Assembly: GCA_009785715.1 (NCBI GenBank)
Contig: WQVT01000200.1
Span: forward strand, 1-5,335
Origin: Acidimicrobiaceae bacterium
GTDB lineage: Bacteria > Actinomycetota > Acidimicrobiia > Acidimicrobiales > Palsa-688
Direction: 5' to 3'
Length of the DNA stretch: 5,335 nt
Shown here in pieces: positions 4,389 to 5,335 of the stretch. The stretch's first letter is position 1; each line of letters starts with the position of its first letter. The notes beneath the pieces are model-generated. The model did not search any database. It worked only from the letters and a program-made list of their open reading frames with translations, and had not been told where the DNA came from. Made by a program: the position numbers and the translations under genes.

Positions 4389-5150
4389 GTGCCACCACCG
4401 AGCCCCGTCCGCCGGTCATCCGATGGGACCACCAGAGATAGCGTCGGCCGGTCCCGCCAGAACGGCGCCACCCGGGGCGACACCCGGGCGCGGGTGGTGG
4501 ACGCCGCGTTGCGGGCCTTCGGCACCCGGGGCTACGACGCCACGTCCCTGGACGCCATCGCCGCCGACCTGGGCATCCGCAAGCAGACGATTCTGTACCA
4601 CTTCCCGTCCAAGGAGGCTCTGCTCGAGGCCGTGGTGGACGAGGCTGGCGCAGAGCTGAGCGGGGTGCTCGAGGACGCGCTCTCCGTCGCCTCCAGTGCG
4701 CGGCACCCCTCGGGCGGTCCAGGCTGGGCCCAGGTGGAGGCCATCGTCCGCTCGGTATTCCGCCTGGCAGGCCGCCGTCCAGAGCTCCTCGGGCTTCTGC
4801 GGGAGGTCAGCCGGCTCGGTCCGGGGCCGGCGGGGCGGATGATCGGGGTGCTTGAGCCGTTCATCGCGCGCGCAACGGGCTTTTTGCAGGAGCAGATGGC
4901 GGCCGGACGGGTGCGTAGCCAGGACGCTCGCCTGCTGCTGCTATCCACGTATTCGGCGGTGATCGGGGTGGCCACCGAGGTCGAGGTTCTGCGTGGCCTG
5001 GGCGTCGAGCCCACCGCCCGGTCTCTCGTCCGCCGCCGGAGCGAAGTGCTCGACTTCCTTCGCTCAGCCCTGGTGATCGACCCTGCCCCCCGGCCCGCCG
5101 GTCAGGAGGTGACCTCCGAGCCGGAGGTGGCCAGCGAATCCGAGGTGTAA
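4389..5150 (+). CDS. TetR/AcrR-family transcriptional regulator
   Basis: From the GTG at 4389 the product has 253 residues. A TetR_N helix-turn-helix domain spans about 33-83: RARVVDAALRAFGTRGYDAT, SLDAIAADLG, and the recognition-helix region IRKQTILYHFPSKEALLEAV. A helical ligand/dimer domain of unknown specificity follows (about 115-230). The tail (238-253) is acidic and rich in S/E/V. The same frame stays open upstream to an ATG at 4263, but that start lies inside the IS30 end. ATG 4320 is also possible, but it adds a Pro/Arg-rich stretch and has no ribosome site. I prefer 4389 because of the -10 just before it. Without the IS insertions it would be divergent from the monooxygenase gene, so it may control that gene. 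Its 3' end overlaps a convergent gene by 49 bases. Confidence 0.88.
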   Translation: MPPPSPVRRSSDGTTRDSVGRSRQNGATRGDTRARVVDAALRAFGTRGYDATSLDAIAADLGIRKQTILYHFPSKEALLEAVVDEAGAELSGVLEDALSVASSARHPSGGPGWAQVEAIVRSVFRLAGRRPELLGLLREVSRLGPGPAGRMIGVLEPFIARATGFLQEQMAAGRVRSQDARLLLLSTYSAVIGVATEVEVLRGLGVEPTARSLVRRRSEVLDFLRSALVIDPAPRPAGQEVTSEPEVASESEV

Positions 5151-5335
5151 TCGGACGTGTTCGACACCGAGGGTTCCGTCGTGCCCGAAGGACCCTGGCC
5201 GAAAAGCCGGAGCACGTTGCCCGTGATGCGCTGAACGATTTGGCAGGGCACGCCGGGGCCGCAGCTGTTCAGGAATCCGACCCACCCGATGGTCCCCGTC
5301 GAGACGACGCCGGCGTCGCTCTTGCGGACGGTGTA
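5102..5335 (-). CDS. Unidentified protein, C-terminal 77 residues (5' end outside window)
   Basis: A frame enters at the right edge and runs to a TGA at 5104-5102, with strongly biased GC third positions across its length, so it looks truly coding. The visible protein contains SDAGVVSTGTIGWVGFLNSC, then GPGVPCQIVQRITGNVLRLF, with two cysteines nine residues apart. It ends in a Ser/Thr-rich tail (TEPSVSNTSDYTSDSLATSG and a few more residues). I do not recognise the family. The Gly-rich, hydrophobic patch and low-complexity tail could suit a secreted or envelope protein, but that is a guess. It is convergent with the TetR gene, and its last 16 codons are antisense to the end of that gene. Confidence 0.65.
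   Translation of the reverse strand, partial: YTVRKSDAGVVSTGTIGWVGFLNSCGPGVPCQIVQRITGNVLRLFGQGPSGTTEPSVSNTSDYTSDSLATSGSEVTS
5105..5128. other. Overlapping inverted repeats in the convergent gene overlap
   Basis: GGAGGT (5105-5110), ACCTCC (5112-5117) and GGAGGT (5123-5128) allow two alternative hairpins: a 6-bp stem with a 1-base centre, or ACCTCCG/CGGAGGT with an AGC loop. No U-run follows on either strand. It may slow polymerases arriving from both sides, but it is not a clear terminator. Confidence 0.35.

Noticed and set aside
3511..4659. A 382-codon plus-strand frame across the IS30 transposase gene and the TetR start
   Set aside because: It is antisense to the transposase, Pro/Arg-rich, crosses the element end, and has no recognisable domain.
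5151..5170. Weak hairpin after the TetR stop as a terminator
   Set aside because: The stem is only four base pairs, no U-run follows, and it lies inside the opposite coding frame.
1..5335. tRNA, rRNA, CRISPR array, toxin-antitoxin or phage-defence genes
   Set aside because: No cloverleaf, rRNA-like sequence, regular repeat-spacer pattern or matching protein motif was seen on either strand.

Overview
The window is a GC-rich stretch with strong G/C preference at third codon positions, GTG starts and actinobacterial-style genes. It most resembles the genome of a high-GC actinomycete; the species cannot be read from the sequence.

Layout: (1) 1-1040, minus strand: the first ~346 codons of an FMN-dependent luciferase-like monooxygenase of the NtaA/SnaA/DszA type, running off the left edge. 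(2) 1041-1316: its upstream region, with a palindrome, a strong G-quadruplex tract and short CGGGTGGCG repeats. (3) 1317-4284: two nested insertion sequences. The outer one is an IS30-family element with its transposase on the minus strand (2866-4188). The inner one, 1322-2805, is an IS110-family element with IS1111-type organisation and its transposase on the plus strand (1401-2435). (4) 4287-4388: the rest of the upstream region. (5) 4389-5150, plus strand: a TetR-family regulator. (6) 5102-5335, minus strand: the C-terminal 77 codons of an unidentified gene, overlapping the TetR gene tail to tail.

The main result is the nesting. The IS110 element sits between base 5 and base 6 of the left terminal inverted repeat of the IS30 element. 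Removing 1322-2805 restores a 29-bp repeat that matches the right repeat (4256-4284) at 25 of 29 positions. The IS30 element is then flanked by a 2-bp GA duplication. The IS110 element has a shared GA dinucleotide at both junctions, subterminal inverted repeats 7 bp and 3 bp from its ends, a 370-nt structured non-coding right end that is the expected place for a bridge/seek RNA, and half of a promoter at each end that would join in the excised circle.

Without both insertions, the monooxygenase and the TetR gene would be a divergent pair separated by about 380 bp, a common arrangement for a regulator and its target. The IS pair probably broke up or altered a shared control region.
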